Below, piece by piece: positions 29,191 to 50,388 of a stretch of DNA of 62,000 nucleotides. The DNA comes from Neocallimastix lanati (nom. inval.). Lineage: Eukaryota; Neocallimastigomycota; Neocallimastigomycetes; Neocallimastigales; Neocallimastigaceae. The notes below the pieces were generated by a model. That model was not told where the DNA came from, did no database searches, and was given only the letters and a program-made list of their open reading frames with translations. The stretch spans positions 937,501 through 999,500 of the forward strand of contig JACVTC010000005.1 of assembly GCA_016946835.1 (NCBI GenBank). The letters run 5' to 3'. Positions within the stretch are counted from its first letter, which is position 1. Each line of letters opens with the position of its first letter. Position numbers and translations under genes: made by a program.

Positions 29191-29383
29191 TAAAATACTA
29201 ATAAAAATTTAACTTACGCATAATTATATGAATTATAAAAAGGAATAATTTTTTTTGCAATTTCACAATTTGAAATATGTTCTTTTTTCCTATATATATT
29301 TAGAATAAAGTATTATCAATATATATTAAATAGCATAATAAAATTATAATAAAAAATAAAAAATATATATAATCATACCTCAT
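26368..29383 (-). CDS. Low-complexity Asn/Ser/Asp-rich protein with repeated LFS(N/D)D motifs
   Basis: Three exons: 29379-29383 (only 5 coding nt, ATGAG), 29218-29289 and 26368-29107, giving 938 residues. Not recognised. The N-terminus MRKKEHISNCEIAKKIIPFY is followed by a block that looks conserved (RGNRYAHDDFCVSDDEFDEE-like, written KGNRYAHDDFCVSDDE here), then acidic and Asn-rich sequence. The motif DPLNLFSDE / DPLNLFSND / DLYNLFSND occurs near residues 223, 294 and 386, with a looser DLFSNTS near 168. A basic stretch SKQKQKRQVSLLTLFSQ near residue 720-735 resembles a degenerate PCNA-interacting box (Q-x-x-L-x-x-L-F). The C-terminus reads WPGVGWKNYFQNSIENTF. Acidic-plus-basic disorder and a possible PIP-like motif suggest a nuclear or chromatin protein; this is weak inference. 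The tiny first exon makes the start less certain than the rest. Confidence 0.72.
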
Positions 29384-31058
29384 ATTATTTTGCTTTCATT
29401 TTTGGAATTTAATATTTTTTATATATAATAGATTAAAATTATTAAATATAACTTTACTTTTCTTTAAGTATATTTAATAAAAAAAAAAAAAAAAAAAAAA
29501 ATATGAAGTTAATTTTTAAATATATTTTTTTACTTTAATATTTTTTTTAATTAATTTTTATTTATGATGTTTTTTAATAAATTAATATTTATTTAAATTT
29601 CAAATTTTATTAAAGTTCAATTTTAATTAATGTGTAAAATGTATACATTAATTATTCAATTATATAAAATAAAATATAGTCCTCACTATAATTACAATAA
29701 TTAGTAATATTAATAAAAAAAATCGAAATTAATATTATTTTTTATTATTACTTATTATATAATTTTAAAGCTTATATTTAAAAACTGTTAAAATAATAAT
29801 ATGGTATATTTAACAATATTTTCCAATCATTTTGAAAGTAAAACGTATTTAGAGCTACATATGTTTTAGTATCCAATCATATTATAAATATATATACATT
29901 TTGATGTATTAAGCATTTTAACTTATTTGCATATATATATGCTTATTAAAGAAAGAAGTATCTTAAAAAAAAAAAATTTAATTTATTTTCTATCCAAATT
30001 TCTTTTTTTTCTTCTTGAATAATTTAAATTCTATTATTTTTAATTCTATTATTTATATATAACCTATTTATAAGAATATATTTTATTAGATATAAATATA
30101 TAGAATACAATTAATTCTATAATAAAGTAAAATAAATTTAAATTAAATAATATATATATTAAAATATATTAAATAATTTTTTTTTTTTTTCATTTTTCAG
30201 TTAGTATGTAAAATTGTATCATTAATTACAATAATTAAAAATTATCATATATATCAAAATTAAATATCTTCAAAAGTATTTTAATGAACACCCAAAATTT
30301 TTTAAACAAAAAAAAATAAAAAGTTGCAGAAATAATATATAAAAGTAAATATTAAATGCTAAATGTTATATATTATTAAATTTTACTTATTATCTTTATT
30401 GTCTTTATTATCTTTATTTATTTATATATTCATTAATTAATTATAAATATTTATTAATTTATTTATTAATTTATTTATTAATTAATTTATTTATTTATTT
30501 ATATTTATTTATTTATTTATAATTAATAAATAATTAAATATTATTTTAAAAATAAATAAATAATCAAATTAATTGTAAATAAAATAATTAATAGTTTTTA
30601 CTATTATTGTTAAATTAATTCTATTTAATATTTATTTTTTTTTTCACTTTTTTTTTTTTTTTTATTTTTATTCATATCTATAATTTTAAATTTATATTTA
30701 ATTGTATAAATTTAAATTATTTTCTCTAAAAGTAATATTTTATTGTGTACTTTCAAAGTAAAAAGAAAAGAAATCGATAATAAATTTAAGGTAATAAAAA
30801 TAATTATTACTCAATAAATTAAACAATTTTTATAAAATTAGGCTAGTTATTTTGCCTAAATTTATCAAGAATAAATTCTTGATTGCATAATTAAAAAATT
30901 GATTATTCTATTATTATTTTTTTTTGTCATAATATTATCAAAAAATAATAATAAAAACTTTTCAATTCAAAAATTAATTTAACAAAAAATTATTATATAA
31001 AATAATATATATTTTAATATACAAATTGTTTTTTCATTAAAAGATAAATATATAAGAA
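29384..31058. other. AT-rich divergent intergenic region
   Basis: Separates the starts of the low-complexity protein gene (minus) and importin alpha (plus), so it should contain both promoters. A/T runs and ATTT-type simple sequence near 30410-30530. No ORF or RNA gene was found. Confidence 0.6.
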
Positions 31059-31314
31059 ATGATGATGGATAAAGGAAAATCTGAACATCGTATTGGTCAA
31101 TATAAAAGTCGTGGTCTTCTTCAAACTGATGAATTAAGACGTCGTCGTGAGGATGCTGCTGTTGAAATTAGAAAACAAAAGAGAGAAGAAAATTTAGCAA
31201 AAAGAAGAAACTTCCTAAATCAAGATTTCTCTGATGATAGTGATGATGATTATGAAATTGAAACACCATATGCTGAAGAGGTAAATATTTTATATAAAAA
31301 GATGTAGAAAATTT

Positions 31315-31363
<49 letters not shown>

Positions 31364-32323
31364 TAAATATTTAAAAAGAAATAATTGACATTATAAAATA
31401 ATAATTAATATATATAATTATATAATATTTCCTTTAAAATACTTGAAAAAAAAAAAAAAAAAATTAATCGTTTTACAAATTAATTAGCTTCAACAATTAC
31501 CAGAAATGATAAAAAAAATATATTCTGATGAAATTGAAGATCAATTAGACGCTACAACCAAATTTAGAAAGTTACTTTCAAAAGAACGTAATCCACCAAT
31601 TGAAGAAGTTATTAACTGTGGAGTAATTCCAAGATTAGTCGAATTTTTAAAATCTCAACAATCACTCTTACAAGTACGAATTATTAAATATTCTTCTTAC
31701 TATTTTATTTTTAATTTAATAAAATATTAATTTAATATTATTTTTTTTTAATAAAAAAGTTTGAAGCTGCCTGGGCTTTAACTAATATTGCCTCTGGTAC
31801 ATCAGATCAAACCAAAGTCATTATTGATAATGGTGCTGTTCCAATTTTCATTTCATTATTATATTCTCCTGTTTTAGATGTTAAAGAACAAGTAATATAA
31901 TATAAAATAATGAATTAAATGAAAATCTATTTGTTGAAATTAATTTATCTAATTATGTATTTATCATTTATATATGCAAATATTAAATAAATAATTAAAT
32001 ATATATTTAAATAAAAAAGGCTGTTTGGGCTCTTGGTAATATTGCTGGTGATAACCCAACTTGTAGAGATTATGTATTAAGTCAAAATGCTTTAACACCA
32101 ATATTAAATATATTAAACGACCATACAAATAAAGTTTCTATGTTACGTAATGCTACTTGGGCATTATCTAATCTTTGTAGAGGAAAGAATCCACAACCAG
32201 ATTGGGACACTGTACTTTATTTAAATATATTATATATTTATATATTAACAAAATTAAAATTTTTAAAATATTATAATAAAAACAATAATATATAATGTTC
32301 TTTAATACTAATTAACAAATGAA

Positions 32324-32360
<37 letters not shown>

Positions 32361-33647
32361 GATTTCACAATGTCTTCCAGTCTTAGCTAAATTAATTTAT
32401 GCTCAAGATCCAGAAGTTTTAACTGATGCTTGTTGGGCTCTCTCATACTTATCTGATGGTTCTAACCAAAAAATTCAGGCTGTTATTGAATCAGGTGTTT
32501 GTCGTCGTTTAGTTGAACTTTTAATGTATCCACAATATTCTGTTCAAACCCCAGCACTTCGTACTATTGGTAATATAGTAACTGGTGATGATGTTCAAAC
32601 TCAAGTAAGTATTTATTTATAATAAATATTAATAAATTCAAATATAAATATATAAATATATAAATGTAAATTACATATATCGAATTATACTGTGTATAAT
32701 AATCAATATTAAATTTAATTAAATAATTATATAGGTTATCATTAACTCAGGTGCATTACCATCTCTTTTATCTTTACTTTCAAGTCCAAGAGAGGGTATT
32801 AAGAAGGAAGCTTGTTGGACAATATCTAATATTACTGCTGGTAACACCTCACAAATTCAAGTAATAATAAATAATAATTATTCATTCTATAAATAAATTT
32901 AATATTGTATAAAAAAAAAAAAAAAAGCAGTAAATATTTATTCATAAAAATATTAATATATTTTCTTTGTTTTTCGTTTTCATTTTTTATGTATTTATTT
33001 ATTTATATTTATTTTTAGGATGTTATTGATGCTAATATAATTCCAGTATTAATTGATGTACTTAAAACTGGTGATTTTAAAACTAAGAAGGAAGCTTGTT
33101 GGGCTATTTCCAATGCTACTTCTGGTGGATTACAAAATCCAGAACAAATTAGGTATATATAACTAATATATAACAATTGGAAATATTTAAAGAAATAGTA
33201 ATTTTATTAATAAACACCTCCTATTTATTTTTATAATTATTATATGTTATGTATATAAAAATTAATAGATACTTAGTTCAACAAGGTTGTATTACACCAC
33301 TTTGTGATCTTCTTACATGTAAAGATAATAGAATTATTCAAGTTGCATTAGATGGTTTAGAAAATATATTAAAGGTTGGTGAGCAAGATAGAAAATTAAA
33401 TGAAGATAATTTAAACCAAATGGCCTTATATATTGAAGAATGTGGTGGTATGGATAAGATTCACAGCTTACAAGCTCACACAAATGTTGATATATATAAT
33501 AAGGCTTACAACATTATTGATAAATACTTCGGTGATGAAGATGAAGAAACTGGATTAGAAGCTGAAGTCGATAACACTGGTGCTTTCAACTTCTCTGCTG
33601 ATAACAGACAATTTGTTCCTTCAAATGGCTTCCATTTTAGTCATTAA
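31059..33647 (+). CDS. Importin subunit alpha (karyopherin alpha, Srp1 family)
   Basis: Adapter that binds classical nuclear localisation signals and, through importin beta, carries cargo into the nucleus. Eight exons: 31059-31280, 31488-31673, 31760-31891, 32020-32211, 32362-32604, 32735-32860, 33019-33152, 33269-33647, giving 537 residues, the usual family length. The IBB domain is at the N-terminus ([31 protein letters not shown]). Armadillo repeats follow with the ligand-binding Trp/Asn pattern: [92 protein letters not shown]. The C-terminus has an acidic [12 protein letters not shown] region and NFSADNRQF. Most exon junctions fall in phase 0 between repeats, at CAA|GT. The ATG at 31059 is the first of two adjacent Met-Met codons; the second or third could equally be used. 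Confidence 0.96.
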
Positions 33648-34096
33648 ATGAAGTGTTAATTTATCTATATAGCATATTTATCATAATTTTTTATAGGAAA
33701 GATTCATTTTAAAAAAATTTTTTTATTACAAAAAATAAATTATCAATATAATGTAATAAATGATCAAAAAAAATTCTATTTATTAGTAGTTATATCATAT
33801 ATATTTTCTTAGTATTATAATTAATAAATATTTATAAAAATAATAAAGTTTAAAACTTTTTTTTTATTTTCATCATCGTATTCAGTTTTATTTAAATTAT
33901 TATCGATATGTTAATACTAAGTATACAATAAAATAAATAATTAAAAAATGCAAATAAAAAATAAAAATAATAAAGAAAGAAATAAAATTATTTAAAAAAA
34001 AAAATTATTGATATTATAAACGTGTAAAAATAAAAACTGTTTTTTAATTGTTTTTAATGTATTAGACAAATTGTATGAAAACTATATTATTTCCAA

Positions 34097-34138
<42 letters not shown>

Positions 34139-34629
34139 TGTAAAATAAAAACTTTTTATCAAACTATTATTTTATAAAACATCCAGTAAATACAGGATAT
34201 AGGGTAAAATTATAATAATTTTAATAAAATATATATATATAGATTTTTTTTTTTTATTAAAATATTAAATATTAATATATATATATATATAAAAAATAGT
34301 TATAATACATTTAAAAATCTAATCATTTTCTTAATATTTTATTATTAAAAGATTTCTATAATTATATTATTATTATAAATCTACTATATTTTAATTAAAA
34401 TTGAAATATATTAACTCGTTTACTCATTATTATAAAAATTAATTAAATGGTAATTAAAAATCTATCGTAAATATTTACATATATAATATACTCTCTTTAG
34501 TAACAAAAAAAAAATAAAAATAAAAATAAAAAAAAAAAAAAATAGTATTAATTTAATGATTTCAATAAATATTTCTATTGATATAATTTAAATAAAATGA
34601 ATAATTCATTAAAAAATGAATATTTTTTC
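33648..34629. other. AT-rich convergent intergenic region
   Basis: Tail-to-tail spacer holding the 3' ends of importin alpha and the RG-tailed gene. It includes a poly-A run near 34099-34130. No gene was seen. Confidence 0.6.
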
Positions 34630-35241
34630 TTATGATTTGGCTTTTCTACCTCTTGCTCTTCCTCTTGCTCTTCCTCTTGCTCTTCCTCTTGCTCTTGCTC
34701 TTCCTCTACCTCTATTTCTAAAAAATCCGAAATAAGAATTTCCTCTGGTTCCATTTGATCTAGGTTCTCTATTAGATTGAGTTCTTAAATTAAATACATC
34801 ATTAACATTATATATGTTCATATTATTATACATACTATTATTTGATGATAAATCATCAAGATTTATTAAATTTGGATTGCTATTATAATTATTATTATTA
34901 AATACATAATTATCAATAGTATTCTGTGAAAATGTATTATTATTAGAAACTTGTACTGAATTTATTTTACTTCTTGTTCTTGAACTAACACTACTATCAT
35001 CATCAATTATTATAATTGGAGTTTCTTGTGGAGTTTGAATATTATTTTCGTTTACATTATATTTTTTTTTAGCATAAAGTAATTTAACTGAAGACCACGT
35101 TGGATAGGCTTGTTGATTATTTTCTTTACATTCTTTAAAAAAGTCTTCTAATTCAGAATTACGAATATCATTCATGTAACATACATAATTATATCTTTCG
35201 TTTGATTTCACTTGATTAATTAAATTTTTTATTAAACTCAT
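34630..35241 (-). CDS. 203-residue protein with Arg-Gly/Arg-Ala repeat tail
   Basis: Single-exon ORF of 203 residues starting MSLIKNLINQVKSNERYN. Not recognised as a family. Residues 1-65 look folded or helical (NSELEDFFKECKENNQQAYP, then WSSVKLLYAKKKY); the middle is Ser/Asn-rich and disordered; residues about 170-203 are a repeat of Arg-Gly and Arg-Ala (FGFFRNRGRGRARARG and onward). RG/RGG-like tails commonly bind RNA and are targets of arginine methylation, so an RNA- or chromatin-linked role is possible but inferred. The tail is coded by a GC-richer short tandem repeat of hexamers (AGAGCA/AGAGGA type) at about 34640-34710, the most GC-rich coding repeat in the window. It lies directly downstream of the RPGRIP1L-like gene on the same strand, 377 bases away. 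Confidence 0.75.
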   Translation of the reverse strand: MSLIKNLINQVKSNERYNYVCYMNDIRNSELEDFFKECKENNQQAYPTWSSVKLLYAKKKYNVNENNIQTPQETPIIIIDDDSSVSSRTRSKINSVQVSNNNTFSQNTIDNYVFNNNNYNSNPNLINLDDLSSNNSMYNNMNIYNVNDVFNLRTQSNREPRSNGTRGNSYFGFFRNRGRGRARARGRARGRARGRARGRKAKS

Positions 35242-35618
35242 TTTATCATTTTTATTATTTTAATATTTTTATTTATTTTATTTTATTTATTTATGTTTGA
35301 TATTATTAAAAAATAATATTGATAAAATATTAAATCGAATGTTACTATATTTTAAATTTTAGATTAAATATTTTTATTTTTACGAATTTTTTTTTTTTTT
35401 TCTTTAAAAAAAAATTTCATTAAAATTTTTATAAAAAAAAGTAGTAAGAATAAATTAAAATTGTATATATAAAAAATTTCAATTTTATATTAATAGATAA
35501 TATTAAAAAATTATTTTATAATTTAATCTCAAAAGGTATTATATTACATATTATATATATATATTAATATCATTTAAAATTTAATTATTTATAATATTAA
35601 TTTATAATAATTTTAAAT
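35242..35618. other. Short AT-rich spacer
   Basis: Between the stop of the RPGRIP1L-like gene and the start of the RG-tailed gene. A/T only, so promoter and terminator sequence must be compact. Nothing distinct was seen. Confidence 0.55.
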
Positions 35619-45400
<9,782 letters not shown>

Positions 45401-45536
45401 TTTGGTTACTTCTTATAACACTTAATGTGATAATAATCCAATTGTAATAAATCAAATTAAATAAAATAACACTAATTGTATTATATCAATAATTAAAAGA
45501 GAAAAAAAAAAAAAAAAAAAAAAAAGTATTGAAATG

Positions 45537-45581
<45 letters not shown>

Positions 45582-46923
45582 TAAAATAAAAAAGGATTGT
45601 AAATTTTATTTTATTAACATTGATATTTTAAAGATTTTTTAATTTTACTACGCAAGATTAAATTATTTATTATATTTCAAATTAAAAAACAAATATTTAA
45701 AAATGTTTATTTTTATTTTGTTTTTGATTTATCAATTTACTTTTCAAAAAAAAAAAACTATAAACAACCATAAATACAATATTGATTAGTATTAAGTATT
45801 TAAAGTTCATGTAAACTAAATCTTATTAAATAATAAATTTATTATTATTTTTATTAATTGAATTATTTTCTAAAATTTTTGATTTTTCGTGTATACAAAA
45901 AAATAAACTTTTCTAAAATTTCCAATATTATTATTAAAACTTGTTATCAATAATAATAGAAATAAAAAAATAATAATAATTAAAATTATAATTATTTATA
46001 TATAATAGAATATCATTTTATTATTTTATTATCATATATATATATATTTTTGTAAATCAAAATAACTTGATCCAGTATTACATATTTAATTAAAAATTAA
46101 AACTATTCAAATATAATAAAAAAACATTCTTTGAAAAAATTAAAAAATATATATAAATTATAATATAGAATAATATTAATTAATTCATTATTAATAGTTT
46201 TAATAAAATATTATTTATTTCGTATAATAATAAAACAATTTAAAGTTTTCTGAAAGTATAAATCTATGAAATAATTACTTACTATTTCTTGAATAAATTA
46301 AACAATTTATTAAATAATAAAGTTTAAAAAGAAAGGTCGATTTTATAATATTTATTTAACCAAATTATACATTGCATATTTATTAGAATAAAGATTTTTA
46401 ATCCATATAAATTAATTTATATAATTAATTTTATTATTATTTTATTATTATTATTTTATTATTACAAAATTTACAATTTAGTAACCATATTGTTTTAATG
46501 AATACTAAGTATATAATAATAATAATAATATATATGAACTTTGAAGATATTTAAACCTAACAGTTTATTATTATGATATAAAAATATTTATTAAAGTAAA
46601 ATATTATGTCATAATTATATTATTATTTATTAATTTTTAATTATATTTATTTATATTTTTATTATTTTATTGATTATAATTGATTCTAACTTATTATTAT
46701 ATAATTATTCTACTATTATTAATAGTAGCAATAATATTAGTTGTAGTACTTTTTATAATAAAATTATTAATTATTATATAAAAAAATATAAAAATTTATT
46801 AAATGATATGTTATAATGTTATAGTGTATGTGGTTGTGGCTTGCCGTATCCATCATCTCAAAATCTATGGTCATTCATTCAATAAATTCTTATCCTCTTT
46901 ATTATTACATTTATTTAAATATA

Positions 46924-46932
46924 TATAGAGAT
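46924..46932. other. Left 9-bp target-site duplication of MITE
   Basis: TATAGAGAT directly before the GGG end of the element; an identical copy follows the right end at 47206-47214. Confidence 0.8.
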
Positions 46933-47205
46933 GGGTGTGGTGCATTTCGCCAAATTGCATTTCGCCAGATTGCATTTCGCCAATTTTTTTGAAAGCATGT
47001 GGCGTATTAAAAAAATGTGGCATTTCGCCAAATTGAAAATTATTAATTAAATAAATAAATCAATAAATAAAATTAAATATTATTAATATCGCATAAAAAC
47101 AATTTTAAAAAAAATATATTTTGAATTAATATTTATTTTTTTATTCATTTATTTATATCAATACTCTACTTGTCGAAATGCAACTTGTCGAAATGCAACT
47201 CTCCC
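46933..47205. mobile_element. 273-bp MITE-like non-autonomous DNA transposon
   Basis: Terminal inverted repeats: the left end reads GGGTGTGGTGCATTTCGCCA and the right end, reverse-complemented, GGGAGAGTTGCATTTCGACA; about 30 of the first 35 positions match. The element is flanked on both sides by the same 9 bases, TATAGAGAT (46924-46932 and 47206-47214), a perfect target-site duplication. Inside each end the motif TTGCATTTCG(C/A)CAA is repeated in tandem (three or four copies left, two right). The middle is A/T with no ORF. A 9-bp duplication is typical of Mutator-like (MULE) transposases, so that class is the best guess; hAT (8 bp) is less likely. Confidence 0.82.
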
Positions 47206-47214
47206 TATAGAGAT
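47206..47214. other. Right 9-bp target-site duplication of MITE
   Basis: TATAGAGAT directly after the CCC end of the element, identical to 46924-46932. Confidence 0.8.
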
Positions 47215-47334
47215 ATGTAGTTATTATAATTTTAATCTAATTCTAATCTTTATAAAGTAAGAATTTTTTTGGATTTTTTAATAAAAAATCTATATATATA
47301 TTAAAAAAATAAAAAAAAAAAATAAAAAATAAAA

Positions 47335-47368
<34 letters not shown>

Positions 47369-48007
47369 TAAAATTAAAAAATTAATGAACTATATTAAAA
47401 CAAAACTTTAATTCTTAATATAAAATAATACCAAAAGTAAAAAAAAACGATTTGACTGTCAACTCAGGTATATCATAATATTTAATATAAATATATCCTT
47501 TTTTAATATCAAAAATATTATCAATAATTATTATACATTTCAATTTTAAAAAAAAATAAATAAAAAAAAAAAAAAAATAAAAATAAAAATAAAATATTAT
47601 TATATGTATATATATATTATATAAATAAAGTTTGGGGTGCAATGTCAAAATTCATTAAAAACAGAAGATATCTGTTTACATAATGTAACTATGTAACTTT
47701 TACAAGAACAGAAAATTTAAAGCATTTAATTCTTCTAGGCAGATAAAAACATTTAACTTCATTTATAATTTCTAATTAAAATTAAATAATAATAATTATT
47801 ATTATAATATTAATGCTATAAACGTTTAATATAATTATCATTTTAATTTAATGTAAATTACTACGAATATTGAAAAGTTTTATAATTAATAATTTCTTTT
47901 AATATTTATTTATTTATTTATTTATATTTTACTAATTATTAAATATTAAATAATTATTTATGTATTGACTTTAGTTATTAGTTTATTAAACTCTATATTA
48001 AATCTAT

Positions 48008-48010
<3 letters not shown>

Positions 48011-48051
<41 letters not shown>
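48011..48051. repeat. 41-base poly-T run just downstream of TTC27
   Basis: Uninterrupted T run on the plus strand, 30 bases beyond the TTC27 stop codon, i.e. poly-A in the predicted 3' UTR or flank on the sense strand. Confidence 0.9.
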
Positions 48052-48052
<1 letters not shown>

Positions 48053-48080
48053 TAATTACAATATTAATATTGTTTTAAAT

Positions 48081-48166
48081 TTATCTCGATTCTCTTTCAA
48101 TAGTTTGAATTTCCTTTAATTTGTCTCTTAGCATATCATGGTGAAGAGTTCCTTCATATACAGACT

Positions 48167-48200
<34 letters not shown>

Positions 48201-48318
48201 ATAAAATATTAATTAAAAAATGAAAAATTTTATTAATAAATTATTAAATAATATTTTTTTAAAATTCATATTAAATATAATTTGATAATAAAAAAATAAA
48301 ATTAAATATATAAAAAAT

Positions 48319-48352
<34 letters not shown>

Positions 48353-48718
48353 AAATTTTACCTTAGTTCTACCAATTAATGTACGTAAAATCATTTTACT
48401 TTGATAGATCCAGTCACGTAAAACTGGTTCACCATTTTCAAGATTCTTTGAACCATAGTTTTGATAATCTTCAACCAATTCAATTGCTAAGGTAGCAGTC
48501 TTTTCAAAGATTGTTGTGTCGTTTAATAAGTTTGGATCATGAAGAGTAATTCTGTATGCCTTTAATTTATAATCTAAAGCTTTTCTATAATCCTTCTTCC
48601 AAATCCAATAATTACCACAGATCTTGAAGATTTCAAGATTATTAGCAATCTTAGAAGTAATATGGTCTAATAAATTTTCAACCTTTTCTGAATCAACTAT
48701 TTTATGAGGAAAAAAAAT

Positions 48719-48749
<31 letters not shown>

Positions 48750-50354
48750 TACACATATATATATATTAAAAAAAATGACAATAAGAAAAACAATAAAATT
48801 AATTAGAAATACCAATAAACATATACAAATTTATGTTATTAGATGAATATTATTAATATTAATTACTTACTTAGACCTCCATTACAATCCTTTATATCTC
48901 TACTTATAGAATTAACAATAATTTCTAAAATTTCAATATCTACGGCATTCTTTGGTTCCTTTTGGTATAATTGATCTACAATTTGAGTCATGGCCTTAAT
49001 AGCTTCATTAAATTCACCAAGATCTACACTGGCATATAAATAATTCATCCAAATTCTTGGACTATCGTATCTATGCTTAATAGCTTCTTTGAAAGCTTTC
49101 CATGCTTTTCTCTTTTCCTTCTTCTTAGAGTAAACAGAAGCTAAATTATTCCAAGCTTCACCATGCTATACATTATCAATATTATTATTATTGTTATCAT
49201 TATATTTCATAAATATAATAAATATAAAGCAATATATATTAATTATTCATTTTATTTTATTCATAAAAAGTAATTATATTTAACGTAATAATAAATTTAT
49301 ATAATTGAAATATATATATATATGCTATATTAATATAATAGTTACATCAGATTCTAAACTAATAACTCTATTCCAAGCTTCAATAGCAGTATCCCAATCT
49401 TCAATATTCATTGAAGCACAACCAAGAATAAACCATGAACCTTCAAATAATGGATTAATTTTTAATGCCTTTTTATAGGCATCTACACAATTAGCATACT
49501 ATTATGTTTATTATTAAAAAAATTTTTTTTAGTTATTAATATATTATATAATAATCATTGAATAAGAAATTAATTAATATATATAATATCATACATCAAG
49601 TTTCTTGTAATAGTAGGCACCTAAAGAACGCATAGCTCTAGCATAATGATGACCAGATAATTCCCAAGCTTTAATATAATATTCTGGATCATTTTTAATT
49701 TGACCAAGTAAACACCAGAATTTTGGTGATTCTGGTTCATGCTCTAGTTGTTCTCTTACAATAGCTTCAGCCTTATCATTCTTTTCAGCAGCTTGATAAC
49801 AACCAATAACTTGTTCCCACATTTCTAAACGTTCATAAATTTCTAAAGCAGTTAAAACAACACCTAACTTAACAAAGCGATCAGCTAATTCTCTCTATTA
49901 TAAAATATATAATATAAAATAATAATTATTAATAAGAATATTTATTTTATAATTATTTTTTTTTTTTATTATCATTATTTTCTTATAATAATAATTAAAT
50001 TTAATTATATTTAATATTAATTATTCTTACTTCTAATTCCCATTTTGGTGGAATAATAATGGAATAGAAATATTCTAATCTTTCACCAGCAGTAGAATCT
50101 AAACAAACAATTTGATCAACTAATGCTTGTAACTGTAAAACACCACGTTCCATAGTTCTAGTTTTTGTACTTTCTAAACGAGATCTTAATAAAAGACCCA
50201 TAGTATGAACCATCCAATTATTTGGATTAGCTAAAACTCGCTATATAAAATAAAATAAATTAAAATAATAATAATAATAAAAAGTATGTCGATTTAAGTT
50301 AATTAATAAATATTAATCAATAATTACTTAATGAGAATATATAATAAATATTAT

Positions 50355-50388
<34 letters not shown>

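Larger units (their letters stand above)
45401..48080. other. 2.7 kb intergenic region with a MITE-like element
   Basis: Upstream of the RPGRIP1L-like start and downstream of TTC27. It is A/T-rich except for a more complex patch at about 46820-46900 and the element at 46933-47205. It also has a 41-T run at 48011-48051. ORFs at 47415-47648 (Tyr/Phe/Ile-rich) are not convincing genes. Confidence 0.6.

Noticed and set aside
29101-29383. FANCM/Mph1 helicase relation for the 938-residue protein
   Set aside because: The acidic RYAHDDFCVSDDE block looked suggestive, but no helicase motifs exist upstream and the gene starts close by.
47415-47648. 77-residue minus-strand ORF
   Set aside because: Tyr/Phe/Ile/Lys-only composition typical of random A/T sequence and no splice partners.
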